DNA from: Calliopum simillimum
Lineage: Eukaryota; Arthropoda; Insecta; Diptera; Lauxaniidae
Assembly: GCA_951812925.1 (NCBI GenBank)
Contig: OX638368.1
Location: 21,205,187 to 21,269,186, forward strand
Direction of reading: 5' to 3'
DNA: 64,000 nucleotides
This document shows, piece by piece, positions 15,301 through 24,998 of this stretch (position 1 is its first letter; each line of letters starts with the position of its first letter). The notes below the pieces were generated by a model. That model was not told the DNA's origin and ran no database searches. It saw only the letters and a program-made list of their open reading frames with translations. The translations under genes and the position numbers were made by a program.

Positions 15301-18300
15301 ATTTTTTTTTTCAAAATTACAACGTAGGTTTTAAAGCTCATTAAAAAACAAACAAAATTAATGTTTTTAAGTTACTCTAAAATAAATTTTTCAAATTGTT
15401 TGACAACATTTTCTAATTAATGCTAAAAAAAAAATAATAAAAATATATTTCTGCTTTGAGCCACCTTTAAATGGACAGTGTTATGCAATAACGATTCAAC
15501 CCACTCGAAATTAGTTTTGAGATATTTACGTTTTTGTGTAGATGCCGTAGAACAAATGATATGAAAATGTCAAACAAATCTAGTTGTTTTTAACCTCTTA
15601 CTAACAATATTTAGGTTCGGTTTTTAAAAATAGCTGCTTCTTCATATTTAAAATCGAACTGTATTCATAAGTCGAAAAAAAATTTTTTGAGGGTTGACTC
15701 GTTATTGCATAACAGTGTCCAAATATGAATTTAAAAATCTGAAAAATTTTTTGGGATATTCTGTCATGATGTAGATCGTGATGCCAAAGTATATCTTGGA
15801 AATTCGAAAATTTTTTTTTTTTTTTGAACAGCCCTAGTGTACATATATATATTTTTGTTTCTCACTTTATGTATGTTTGTACTTCTATATAAAAAAGAGA
15901 ATTTTAAGAAAAGAAAAATTTTATTTCTTTACTTTCAGACCCCAAGTTCCATCACATTCCGCAATGAACACTTACAATGGAAATTCCCCACACAACGCCG
16001 CAAATCCCATTTTATCACCAATAAATGGAACACCAACGACAGCACAGATGCAACAGTACCAGCTTCAATTACAACAACAGTCTCAACACCCTGCTGCAAA
16101 CATGTCATCACCACTGAACTCTAACATGCCTCCAAGCCGTCCAGCGTCAGCCTATTATCACAGCAATACAGCAGCGACTGCAAGCGGCAGTAATCCACAG
16201 CAACCGTTGACACTGCAACAGCAACAACAATTTTCACATCACACACATAACATAAGCGCCAGCAGTAGCAATATAAACAGCAGCTCAGCAGCAACAGCTG
16301 CTGTATCACAACAGCAACAACAACAGCAGCAACATCATCATTTACAACAAATGCAACCGCATTCATCGCTTACCATGGGCAATCGCTCAAAGAGCACACA
16401 AAACTTTAATCGCGATATGCAAAATCAGCACAGTCTGCGAGTGCAACAAATGATGGCACCATCTATGCCAAATATTGCAGGTGCTGGCACTGGTAGTGGT
16501 AGCGTTATTGGACCATTGTATCAACAACATGCTGGTGCTGGTGGTGGCAGTAACATATCAGCAAGTCAAAGTATGCAAAATGTTAATACCAGTGGTATGT
16601 TGGGCGGCATTGGTGAATTACAACAAATGCAATATCAAAATGGTGCTGGAAACATTGATTACATACAACAACAGCAGCAGCAACAACAACAACATTCACC
16701 AGCCGCCGGACAGTCATTACGTCGCAATCCTCGACATGATTTAATGCAACAGCAGCAAGTTGGCATGGAAAGTGCTGGTGGTGGACCATCACAGCATTCA
16801 CCAAATCATATGTTGCAACAACAACAACAACAGCAACAAATGCATCAGCAACAACAAAATTTTATAACATTGCCACCGAAACCTGGTATGCAACAATTGT
16901 CGCCATCAAAGTTGCAACAGCAGCAGCTACAACAACAACAACTGCAGCTACAACATCAACAACAGCAGCAACAGCTTCCTCCAACAGCGCCGAAACCACA
17001 GCAAACACGTTTGCAACAACAACAACAACAGCAGTATTTATTACAGCAACAGCATAACATGTATCAGCAACAGCTGCAACTTGAGGATAAACCTCCACTT
17101 CCACCCACAGCTACACATCCACTTTTTAAGGCCACACAACAGTTGGCACCTGGTATGAATTATGTTGCCAGCACCATAGACCCTCCTAAAGGTGGCTATG
17201 TTCCAGTTAACAGTAATAACGCTGTTATGCCGAATCAAAAGAATTATATGGGTACTAATCCATGGGAACGTGAGGAACGTGAAAAGGAGGTACATTTTTT
17301 AATTGGCATGCTCAGAAGATTTGAACAATTTGAGTGACCTATTCCAGTTAATTTCTTTGCCTATCGTGATTTTTAGTTAGTTTTATTTAAACAAGAGTTT
17401 TCCCAGTGGCCGTAATTAGACCTTTTCGATTTCAAACTCTCATTAGCAACAATGTCTGCGCGTTTTTTTATTAGGGGCGTGGCACTGCTTACTTTAAAAC
17501 AAAATAATGCGCTGAAGCACATAAATTTTTAAAAAAAATTTTTTAAATTTCTTCCGCAGGGTTGAACACTAGTGCCATTTAGAGGCGTGGCACCGCCCAC
17601 TTAATATCCTTTCTTAAAGTCCAGCGTATTTCTTTTCATTTAGGGGTGTAACACCGCACATATCGTTTCTTAGTGTTAACATACCGAATTTCATACACAT
17701 CCATACCGTATTTCATACACATCGATGCATCGATTTAGCCTTGAGAGCGTTTTTTCCATTTAGAGGCGTGGCACCGCCCATTCAAAAACATAAAGATCAT
17801 ATTACCGTTCTTTCCTTAGGTTTGTAACCTTATCTCTATTCCAAATTTCATTAAAATCGATGCAGCGGTTTAGTTGTGAGAATGTTTTTTTTCCATTTAA
17901 GGGCGTGGCACCGCCCACTTGATCCAAAAGCAAAATTTTTTGAACTGCTCCTACTCACAACCTTTCGAACAAAAAACAATTGAACGAATATGTTGAGATT
18001 AAGTCATAGAAACAGGGGACTGAACCGATTTCGTTTGCCTATTTATATAATTATTTCCCAAGTGAGGCAATGGAGAGTATTGTAGAATATTCGCGACATT
18101 ATCAGAGCAAAGATTGTGCCAATAGAAGTATTTCAAATAGAATTTGAATAACAAATACTTTATACTCTCTTGGAATATCACGGAGAGTTGTATCCGTTTG
18201 CAGTCATAAATATTTTGAGAAATAAAATTTCATTTTCAGCCAGTAAACTTTTTTTCTTCCAAGTTTTTTCCAATTTTCGGCAAAAAAAAAACTTATGCAG

Positions 18301-21300
18301 CCCTGGTATTTTCCATTGATTTTGATTTGTAACATTATAAAAGATAAACAAAACATAAATATCTAAAAACAACCAAAACAAAGTAAAATTACAAAATTGG
18401 TTATGGTCTACGAGTTCGGCCAAATAAATCTCCAAACCTTCACACTTCGTGAGGAGCTGACGGAGTAACGTTGATCAAAAAAAAAAGTACGAATTGAAAA
18501 AGTAGCTCATTGAAAAAAAGTTAACTTTAGTGACCCTTATATTTCTTTCTTGAAACCTCGTTTAGTTTATGAAAATTTTAATTCTAAGAAAGAATATGTA
18601 ATCAAAAAGTGTCGCTCGGATCTAGTTTCGGGGATTAACCATCAGAATATCCGAATATACATATAAGTAAATTTCAAACTCTGTTATAAAGTGTTTCACC
18701 CCTCAAAGTTGAAGAACTGATACTTTTTTATATCATCTTGCTATTTTTGTTTAGTGTTTCACTTCATAATTTCAACCACTTTTGTTCCCTTACAGTTTGA
18801 AGTGCGTCGCGAACACATACGTCATTGGCGAGAACAGCAAATCGGTGAACTCTCCACAGTTTCACAACGTTCACCGCAGCAAGAGGAGCAATTAAAAACG
18901 CTCATACTGGAGCGTGATTTTGAGCGACGTGCACAAGAAACTGAAGAACAAGAGGACGAAAGTGAACCTTCATATGAAAAGGAAAATGTGCAAGAAGTTT
19001 TCCGTTTGGCCAGCCAAGCGAATGCCATACAAACACCTGTGACAAATTTCCGTCAAACGGAAATTAAAATTGCATCCGTGCTCGATAACGTTGGTAGCGG
19101 CGGAGGAACGAGTAACAACAACTTAGCACTACCCGCAGCTACAACATTGTCAAACTCAAATGAAACATCACCTAGATCTTCTGCAGCTAGTAATGATATA
19201 TCACAGCAACAACAACAGCCATCGTATGCGCCGACACCCGCAACTTCTAGCGTAACACATACAACAACAACAATTCAACCCAAAAGTATTTTAAAAAATA
19301 ATCGTTATGATGGCTCGGCCAATATTGCACCATCTTCACCGTCCAAATCACATAAATCCACCAGTTTTGCTGATGATCGTCATCTACAGACAGAGCATGC
19401 AATCTCTGTCTTAGCCAAGGACATATCACATATGAATCTTGCTGTTGAGTCAAGTGTTGATACTCCTGCTGTGCCACCACCACCGCCACCAGAGCGTAAT
19501 AGCTCATATTTGATAATGTCACAGCAACAACAAAAGTTACGTTCTAGCACTACGCCATCCTCCTCCTCCTCAATAGGTCTCCTTAAGACGGCGACCAGCA
19601 ATGCAGACGCCTTAAATCAAAATTCTATTAAGAAAGCAAGCATATTAATGAGCAATAATAACAATAATATTAACAATAATTTAATGTCAGTCGCCGTACC
19701 AACATCGTCTTCACATCAGCAGCAGTCAGTAGTGACTTCTTCGGCTCCTTTTGATTTGTCATCATATGCGAATAGCAATAACAATAGCGCTGCTACAGCT
19801 GCTGCTCATATGTTGTTGCGTGATAATAAACGTGTGTCATTCCATGATGATGATAATAATTATATTACAGGAATTCAACAGCAACAATTTGTTGAACAAT
19901 ATCAAATAGAGAATCAAATGCCAACCGATTTAGATACCATACGCGAGGATGCAAGCGTAAGTTTCGAAAATATTATTTCATTTTTGGAATTCATTTAAAT
20001 TCATTTTTATTTTATATTTGTTTAGTATCTGCAGCATAGTTTGGATGCTTCTATGTTGCCCTCAATGCCAGCAACACCAGATGCTGCCATGTGGAATACA
20101 TCGGTGCAGTCAACGCCAGGTGTTATAGGAGCACAAGAAGTTTATAGGTAATTAAAATTGTTTGCTTAAGTTACATGGCATATTGTTGCGAATTGACTTG
20201 TAGATCGGATTTTAATCTTGGCCTTTAGTTGTTTGACAAAAATACCGTCTTCCAGCAAAAGCGTTGGCAGTTTTTTTTTTCTCTTGTGATATTTATTGAT
20301 TGTGTGTTTAGGGTATGACCTCCCGCTATTGTAGTCTTGTGGCGTATTGCATTTTAAGAAAGCCATTTCTGACCAAGAGTTTAAATGGTTATTGTCCTCT
20401 TTCAATTCGTTAGTATATTTGAATTTGTTTTTAGCATCTCTTCCGTGGATCTCATATCCAAAAACAAAAACCGAGTTGTACTTAGATAGATGAATATATC
20501 TGTGGCAGGAAGGATAAACTGCTTAAGTCGATCCAAGCAAAATAGGTTTGAGCTCAATTTTCTAATAGCACTAACAAAACGCTCAAAAACACTCAGAACT
20601 AATGGAAACTGTAGCTCAAACCTATTTTGAATAAATGGACTTAAGCAGTTTTTCTTCTTGCCAGAAATATGACGGCAGTACTACTATCTGTCTATCTCAT
20701 TTAGAGTCCCATTGTGTCTAATCTGTTTCGTTCTAGAGTAGCTCTAGTCCTCATAAAAAGTTCAAATCTTTTGTATGAATTTGAGTTAAGTTCTGCTAGA
20801 CTCTTAAGGAATAGAAGCACCTCGTCCAAAGAGACCATTTTGCTTTTACAGAATATGGAACAGTCTGTTATGTTATGTTCAGATGCTCTACGCGATATAG
20901 GGTATTATCATGAATTTGTCTAGAAATTCCCTCTCGAGAATAACTTCGTTTCTGGAGAGGAAGAGTTTGAAATCGTGAGTATTTTAAAAACGGAAATTCT
21001 TTTTCCATCAGGGATACTTTTTCTTCCAATTTTCGACAAAAAACAGCGAGGGTTGAAAAAAATGTAAACAAACCAAAACAAAGTAAAATTACAAAATTGG
21101 TGATGATCCATGAGTTCGGCTAGATAAATCCGCAACCCGTCACACATTGTGAGAAGCTGACGGCGTAACGTTAGCCAAAAAAATAAAGGTGAAAAGAAAC
21201 AATGCTATCCTCGTTGATAAATTTGAGTCAAGTTTACTTTAGTGGCACCTCAAATTTCTGGTATATTTTATGAATATTTTAATTTAATAAGAAAGAATAT

Positions 21301-22217
21301 GTGATCATAAAGTGTCGCTCAGGGATATAACCATCGTGAGATCCGAATATAGGTTTTAAAAAAACCGGTATAAATTGGAGACCGTTGCACGGATATCTGA
21401 AATGTTGGTGTCATAGGAAAGATCTTTTAATAAGCTATGAAATTGTCATACAAAAGTTTTTAATTTGTCATAACTTATTTAATCGCGCTTCGAATTCCCT
21501 GTTAAAATATTGGAGAAAAATTCTACGAAAAATTTCAAAATATTCCCTCCAAAATTATTGCCGATGACTTAACTTTCAGTGAATTTTGCTCTTCCATAAA
21601 AAATATGTTTCTCCATTGCATACCAGGGAGACCGAGTAAAAATTCTAGGCAACGTTTATTCATCATAAGGCATATAGACTGCAGGGAAAGGGAATAATTT
21701 TATTAAAAATTTGTTTAGTGGTTCGCAGTGTCCAACACACTAAGATCGTTCTTGTTTTGTTTTAAAAAGGATTGCATCTTCCTTCTAATATATTTATTTA
21801 TGATTGAAGTGTTTATTTAGTGTAATCTTTTCCTTCAGCATTAAGCGAGAGTATATTTGATTCAATATAAGTTTTTGATATTGTACAGTTCCTGAAGATA
21901 GTTTTGCTAACCCTACAGACAGATTCAAGTTTAATAAATATTTTAGTGGCACCCAACTTGAGAAGAGAATGAGCAATTTCAAATACTGCTTTCTTTAACT
22001 TAATAAAACTGTATGAATATATTTCAGAGATCCACGCACTCGTCGCTTAGCTGAGAAACAACAACAACAGCAGCAACGTTCCAATGAAGCAGTACCAGAA
22101 AAACTTTCTTTCAAAGAAAAAATGAAAATGTTCGCACTCGAATCCGGCGAAGATAATACACCGAAAGATAAATTAAAAATATCGCGAGCGCAAAGAGACA
22201 TTGATGCAGTGCATTAA
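259..22217 (+). CDS. cno: canoe (Afadin homologue), 3' two-thirds of gene; window begins inside it
   Basis: Afadin/Canoe is a cytoplasmic scaffold at adherens junctions; it binds Rap1/Ras and links cadherin and nectin/Echinoid complexes to F-actin. Thirteen exons (259-313, 479-753, 1089-1286, 4017-4482, 4594-5118, 5185-5432, 5508-5626, 11089-11229, 11328-11457, 15939-17289, 18796-19956, 20026-20147, 22028-22217) join with matching phases at GT-AG junctions and give about 1,659 codons to a TAA. Family signatures seen: DIL domain (HFKLAPVYSLY, RRCRVNAALTIQLFSQLFH, GLELAADCHL), PDZ domain (GMGLSIVAAKGAGQERLGIY, GDQLLRVDGQSL), then KQGAIYHGLATLLQQPSP, a Gln-rich tail, a charged region (LKTLILERDFERRAQE), PPPPPERNSSYL and a C-terminal EKLSFKEKMKMFA. 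These align in order with vertebrate afadin. The N-terminal RA and FHA domains must lie upstream of the window. Introns are inflated by transposable elements. Confidence 0.95.
479..753 (+). CDS. cno: canoe exon b, Asn/Ser-rich linker
   Basis: Acceptor caacaacag at 470-478, donor AAAG|gtaata. Encodes a low-complexity linker (THKSEYDASQNHG, poly-Asn, then NQENETKSISSLKSGGSNSQ) between the upstream FHA region and the DIL domain. An in-frame stop just upstream of 479 supports the acceptor. It ends in split codon AG|A, shared with the next exon. Confidence 0.8.
1089..1286 (+). CDS. cno: canoe exon c, start of DIL domain
   Basis: Acceptor after a CT-rich tract (ctctctctctccttag), donor CCAG|gtaagt. 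Encodes a Gly-rich stretch, then EPILPAVLEFPE and HFKLAPVYSLYLCAR, which is the N-terminal edge of the afadin DIL domain. Ends in split Arg codon AG|A. Confidence 0.9.
1800..2410. repeat. dispersed repeat R2 (GGGCGTGGCACCGCCCA family), canoe intron
   Basis: Contains degenerate blocks built on GGGCGTGGCACCGCCCAC (itself near-palindromic), AAAATCGATGCAGYAGTTNAG and a terminal ATTTCGTTTGCCTATTTATA. A second copy with the same order and end is at 17460-18055. Non-coding. Family not recognised with certainty. Confidence 0.7.
2092..2170. repeat. near-perfect hairpin inside the R2 repeat
   Basis: About 40-bp arms (GGCTGCTATATATATTTCTG and its complement near 2142-2165) around a tiny loop, with only a few mismatches. 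Confidence 0.8.
3180..3610. repeat. dispersed repeat R3 (ACTGAAGTATTTG words), canoe intron
   Basis: Contains the word ACTGAAGTATTTG and its complement several times. Matches 9240-10205 along its length and, inverted, 24395-26205. Non-coding. Confidence 0.75.
4017..4482 (+). CDS. cno: canoe exon d, DIL domain core
   Basis: Acceptor cttcatttag, donor ACG|gtgagc. Encodes YRASTHYRPELQPTERAHK, LAFWMANSSEFLHFLKSDR and RRCRVNAALTIQLFSQLFH, near-diagnostic DIL-domain blocks. It follows a 2.7-kb intron. Confidence 0.95.
4594..5118 (+). CDS. cno: canoe exon e, end of DIL domain
   Basis: Acceptor tcgctatag, donor AAT|gtgagt, phase 0 on both sides. Encodes ELWAERQGLELAADCHLAKI, CFRLNSLQMAALLQ, DELTRADGREVRLEESPEL and DDGFSCDVVRGIPSGLVDFL, all colinear with afadin. 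Confidence 0.95.
5185..5432 (+). CDS. cno: canoe exon f, PDZ domain
   Basis: Acceptor gatttcag, donor GAAAG|gttagt. Encodes the PDZ domain: carboxylate-binding loop GMGLSIVAAKG, GIYIKSVVPGGAADADGRL and GDQLLRVDGQSLIGITQER. In afadin this PDZ binds nectin-type C-termini. Confidence 0.95.
5508..5626 (+). CDS. cno: canoe exon g, PDZ end and KQGAIYHGLATLL block
   Basis: Acceptor ttctttatag, donor CGTG|gtaagt. Encodes AADYLVRTGPVVTLDVAKQG then AIYHGLATLLQQPSPVIQR. It ends with one base (G) of a codon. Both 11089-11229 and the long exon 6654-9070 can complete it (G|GT Gly, or G|AT Asp), so this is the branch point between two possible 3' ends. Confidence 0.95.
5790..6410. repeat. dispersed repeat R1 in canoe intron
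   Basis: Shares ordered blocks (CAGTCCTGGTATTTTCCATT, AACAAAATATAAAC, AAATAAATCTCCAAAACTTC, ATTTTGC near the end) with 18170-18640 and 20890-21610. All three lie in canoe introns in the same orientation. No intact ORF. Confidence 0.7.
6654..9070 (+). CDS. cno: canoe alternative last exon (805 codons, own stop)
   Basis: Open from acceptor aaaacag (6653) to TGA at 9068-9070, phase-compatible with exon g (DPDSLFQYEPQPRRHS). The protein is Ser/Thr/Asn-rich and disordered-looking. It contains KTVSFDLEE, a PIPPPKPRREL proline motif that could bind SH3 domains, PSPMPYMPSPMLSPP, and a helical KLTQQEQVDILKQLKEWSLY. The tail has cysteine clusters (CDCPCCANC; CRSCPHC) and an acidic end (DDDNDDNDG). Use of it would give Canoe with DIL+PDZ but without the C-terminal region. 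An internal donor (for example GATG|gtaaag at 8268, phase 1) could instead join it to 11089. Length and clean frame argue that it is coding; its use as a terminal exon is inference. Confidence 0.75.
9240..10205. repeat. dispersed repeat R3, copy 2, interrupted by a MITE
   Basis: Aligns with 3180-3610 but is longer, and carries the insertion at 9387-9802. It lies between the long canoe exon and exon h. Confidence 0.75.
9387..9802. mobile_element. MITE nested in R3 (TIR, TA duplication)
   Basis: Ends GGGTATTCACGATCTGGAGT and its inverted counterpart ACTCCAGATCGTGAATAAC. Comparison with the empty site in the R3 copy at about 3320 suggests a TA target duplication, as for Tc1/mariner-type elements. 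About 416 bp, no ORF. Confidence 0.75.
10206..11088 (+). other. canoe intron, AT-rich, nothing recognised
   Basis: Short AT-rich ORFs only, with a CA/AC-rich stretch just before exon h. Confidence 0.6.
11089..11229 (+). CDS. cno: canoe exon h
   Basis: Acceptor caaaacag (11088), donor ATTT|gtaagt. Reads NRRMSERDLTRMGADTKSLG and NSKSVPALHHH. Phase 1 in and out. The acceptor has little pyrimidine but the frame is continuous with both neighbours. Confidence 0.85.
11328..11457 (+). CDS. cno: canoe exon i
   Basis: Acceptor tattgcag, donor GAAAG|gtctgt. Encodes SMANSKSRSTHSLVNNN and QNLSVYRAQNQSQPILAER. Ends in a split Arg codon completed at 15939. Confidence 0.88.
12888..13402. repeat. imperfect foldback repeat in canoe intron
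   Basis: Outer arms ATGGATCAGATGACATT (12888 on) and AATGTCATCTGATCCAT (to 13402). Inner arms CCATAGGTCAAACTCATCAG (12992 on) and CTGATGAGGTTGACCTATGG (to about 13260). The flanks 11458-12887 and 13403-14305 contain nothing I recognise. Confidence 0.65.
14306..15836. mobile_element. 1.5-kb foldback element, hAT-like, 8-bp target duplication
   Basis: Begins TAGGGCTGTTC and ends GAACAGCCCTA, flanked on both sides by GTGTACAT (14298-14305 and 15837-15844). The whole left half (about 600 bp) is repeated inverted in the right half around a short A/T-rich loop near 14,905-14,985. The right arm is longer because of a 248-bp insertion. 8-bp duplications are typical of hAT transposons. No transposase ORF, so non-autonomous. 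Confidence 0.9.
15473..15720. mobile_element. 248-bp MITE nested in right arm of foldback element
   Basis: TIRs GGACAGTGTTATGCAATAAC and its complement. The uninterrupted sequence is visible in the left arm (near 14,410-14,430), which dates this insertion after formation of the palindrome. Flanking AAAT duplication. Confidence 0.85.
15939..17289 (+). CDS. cno: canoe exon j, glutamine-rich tail
   Basis: Acceptor tactttcag, donor GGAG|gtacat. About 450 residues dominated by interrupted CAG/CAA Gln runs with Pro, Ser and Gly, ending DPPKGGYVPV and NPWEREEREKE. The last block matches the DPWKR...EK block of afadin. The first complete codons read PQVPSHSAMNTYNG. It lies just downstream of a 1.5-kb foldback transposon in the intron. 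Confidence 0.92.
17460..18055. repeat. dispersed repeat R2, copy 2, canoe intron
   Basis: At least four GGCGTGGCACCGCCCA-type blocks separated by AAATTTCATTAAAATCGATG-like spacers, ending in GATTTCGTTTGCCTATTTAT as in copy 1. Confidence 0.75.
18170..18640. repeat. dispersed repeat R1, copy 2, canoe intron
   Basis: Shares CAGCCCTGGTATTTTCCATT, CAAAACAAAGTAAAATTAC and GCCAAATAAATCTCCAAACC with the other R1 copies. Confidence 0.7.
18796..19956 (+). CDS. cno: canoe exon k, charged helix and PPPPPERNSSYL
   Basis: Acceptor cccttacag, donor AAGC|gtaagt, phase 0. Encodes FEVRREHIRHWREQQIGEL, EEQLKTLILERDFERRAQE and an acidic EEQEDESE segment, then Asn/Ser/Gln-rich sequence with VPPPPPPPERNSSYLIMSQQ. 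Order and motifs match the C-terminal coiled-coil and proline region of afadin. Confidence 0.95.
20026..20147 (+). CDS. cno: canoe exon l
   Basis: Acceptor tttgtttag, donor ATAG|gtaatt. Reads YLQHSLDASMLPSMPATPDA and TPGVIGAQEVYR, the latter a conserved afadin-family block. Confidence 0.92.
20500..20664. repeat. small hairpin MITE in canoe intron
   Basis: Arms AAACTGCTTAAGTC...AAAATAGGTTTGAGCT and the complement, with outer GGCAGGAAGG / CTTCTTGCC. About 165 bp. Confidence 0.65.
20890..21610. repeat. dispersed repeat R1, copy 3, canoe intron
   Basis: Shares GTATTATCATGAATTTGTC, CAAAACAAAGTAAAATTAC, GTCACACATTGTGAGAAGCTG and the downstream GTGAATTTTGCTCTTCC block with the copy at 5790-6410. 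Confidence 0.7.
22028..22217 (+). CDS. cno: canoe last exon m with stop
   Basis: Acceptor atatttcag. Encodes DPRTRRLAEK, poly-Gln, EKLSFKEKMKMFALESGED and KLKISRAQRDIDAVH, stop TAA at 22215-22217. The SFKEKMKMFA block is the conserved extreme C-terminus of afadins. Confidence 0.95.
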
Positions 22218-23180
22218 AATCGAAAACAGGAACTACATAAAAGTTATTTCAGCAACACAAAAACACAGATTTTAGATTTAAAACAACACCAACCAACCTA
22301 ACGAATTTGCTATGCAGGCAATAATCATAACAATGCAACAAATGGGGAAAAATATTTCCTATAAAAATAAAATAGAATTAATAAAAAGAAATGTAAACTT
22401 AAATCAATAAGAGGTAAAGAAAAGCAACATATAGACACATTATATAGTATATAGTAAATGTTATATACAATATTAATGTGTGTTAGAGGAATTTTTCGTA
22501 AAAATTTTAAAAAAAAAGCTACACAATTCTATATATAAATAGATATGTTTTTTTAGTTAAGAAATTGTTAAGCTGATGAAAAATACAAATTATTTCAAAA
22601 TGGTAGTGGAAAAAAAGTATGGTAAGTCGATGAAAATTTACTTGTAAAATATTTTTAATTTATGTAAAGTTTTAAGCGAAATCATTACAAAAATCTGAAG
22701 AAAAAAAATACATACAACATAAATAAGTTAATTAATAATCACTTTAAAAAAACAACAACCTTTAACTCGTGCACTTCCACATACACTGATATATATATAT
22801 TTATATAGTATATAAGCGAATAAACCAATGGTCCAATTATTTACCTATATATTTAATAAAACAAAAAGAACATTTGAGGAGCCTTAAAATATGCAACGGC
22901 AAATAACATTCAAAGGATTTCTATATGCTATGGCTTTAATAATACAGAGCGATATAATAAAACTTTGATCAATCTTTCAGTAACAAAAACTTGTACTAAA
23001 AATATATAAACGAAAACAAAAAAGTGTAAAATAAAATTTAAAAATTACTGTGCATTCCATGTATTTAATATATTTAGCTTAGAAAACAAAATTAATAAAA
23101 AGATATGATTTAGTAGAAAAAAACTGAATATTATTGTTAAATTATATAATATATAGTCAATAAGCAATTTATGGAAATAA
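22218..23180 (+). other. cno: canoe 3' UTR and polyadenylation region
   Basis: AT-rich sequence directly after the stop with several AATAAA hexamers (first at 22366-22371, others to about 23,180). The true 3' end cannot be chosen among them from sequence. Confidence 0.6.
22366..22371 (+). promoter_or_regulatory. candidate poly(A) signal AATAAA for canoe
   Basis: First canonical hexamer, about 150 nt after the stop codon. Later AATAAA copies may be used instead. Confidence 0.4.
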
Positions 23181-24061
23181 AAAGAAAAATACAAAAAGTG
23201 AAACAACCTGAAATCGTCTTAAAATTAAATGAAACGTGAAGAAAATATAAAAGTTAAAAATACACAGAATAATTAATTTGTACAAATTATAAAAATGACA
23301 CAGCTTAATGTAATTTCTATATTCTTTAGTAAAAATTACATAAAAACGAGTTTTTGTTGCCAACTTCATACAAATATTGGCGAAAAATTTAAATGTTCAG
23401 TGTTATGTTATTTTAGGGATTGTTTCCTTATGAATAATCATCGAATAGTTGATTGTACACAAATGTGCACTGCCCTCCTGTTAAATTTGTATATCAGTTT
23501 TTCTGAGAAAAAAATCATTCACCCACCCAGATGGAAACCTTGTCATAAAATTTTACGCCACACATTTTAATTTATACTTAATTTTTTACTTTTTCAACAC
23601 TTCCATCCTAATAAACCTAGATGTTTTTCCAGAGATATTCAGTTTATTAAATTATTTTGCCTTTTTTACCACATTAATCTTCATTTAAAAATTGATCGTT
23701 TTTCTGTTTGGTTTTTAGGCTTTTTATTCTTGATTACTTGGGCTTCAACTGTTTATGGCAACCCAATTCAGTTGTGTTGCCTGAATGCCAACTTAAGCTG
23801 GCAACTGGTCGAGAACAGTTGTTAAATTGGCAACAATTACAGAGCATCAACTTAAACTGGCAACTAAAGAAGCAGCTGACTGACTGGTAATACGAATTTT
23901 CCGATAGCAACCAAACTACAAGATAATGTGACTCTATTATAGTTTGCATCTCAAACTAGTTGCTTCTAAGGATAAACTGCTAATTTTTTGGAAATTGATA
24001 ATACGAATATTAATAGACTACTAACAAATGAACTGGTCGTTTATTTGGTTTGCTAATGATA

Positions 24062-24277
24062 ATCACCCTTATCATTAAATACAATTTCGATTGGAACTAA
24101 ATCGAATCTAGATTTTGCTATCATATACTTATTTTGAATTGCAGAATCGAAATTGAAAATTTTTCACATCAAAATCTAATTAGAATTTTCAATTTCGATT
24201 TTGGAAATCAAAATATATGAAAGTGAAATCTCGATTCGATTTAGTTCCAATCGAAATTGAATTAGATGATATGGGTG
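24062..24277. repeat. inverted-repeat element, partly duplicated downstream
   Basis: Arms TCACCCTTATCATT...CAATTTCGATTGGAACTAAA and complement TTTAGTTCCAATCGAAATTG...ATATGGGTGA. Only the part from 24121 on is present in the second tandem copy. Confidence 0.7.
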
Positions 24278-24998
24278 AATACAAATTCGCCGATTGTTAC
24301 CAACTTTACTATTTGTAATTTATGTCATGCCCATCTTTTGTATGACAAATTAAATTAAATTTTTTAATGGGCAGAAATATATACAAATCGCCTTGTTGTA
24401 GCTTGAAGACATACCGTTTAAAGATACGTTGTGTCTTGAACCCGCTTTTTATTTATCAAATACTTCAGTGTCGCGTGAGAGTACTTGAATATGAAAGAAG
24501 AAAAAATAAATACTGCACTGATTTGCTTCAGTGCAGTTCAGTGCATATGCTAATAATTAAAACAGTCAACTTACTTATTTTGGGTGAAATATTAAGAGTT
24601 CAATATTAAATTCAATATTAGTTAAAATACACCAAAATTTTATGTTTTAGTTTTTCAATCCATTCCAAACATTTTTAATTATCTAACTATCTGTACACAC
24701 AGTGTAAAAAAAAATAAATAACTTAACTAATCGTTCCCAATCGACATTGCTTCCGGACTTTTTTAGACGAACATTGATTCTTTAAAGTGGTATTTTTCCT
24801 GAAATTCGGTCTTCAGCCGGAAATAGGAGATAATTCATTAGTACTTAGATTAGAGTTGGCTGCTTTACTTATATTGTAGTTGTAGTGTACACTAAAAATT
24901 ATACTTTAGTGACAAAAGTATTTTTTCATACTTTTTTGTGCCTTTTTATTGTTACGCTCTCTCTTTTGTGAAAATGTATGAAAGCTATTACAATACTA
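24121..24998. repeat. tandem duplication, copy 1 (offset 895 bp)
   Basis: Same sequence as 25016-25940 apart from a 48-bp stretch missing here; both copies encode the same spurious 80-codon ORF (24367-24609, 25262-25504). Confidence 0.92.

Noticed and set aside
16121..17104. Antisense ORFs rich in Val and Ala opposite the canoe Gln-rich exon
   Set aside because: Shadows of CAG/CAA repeats read on the other strand.
23730..23900. Repeated TTGGCAACT/AACTGGCAACT words considered as a binding-site cluster
   Set aside because: Few and irregular copies; cannot be separated from chance or a decayed repeat.
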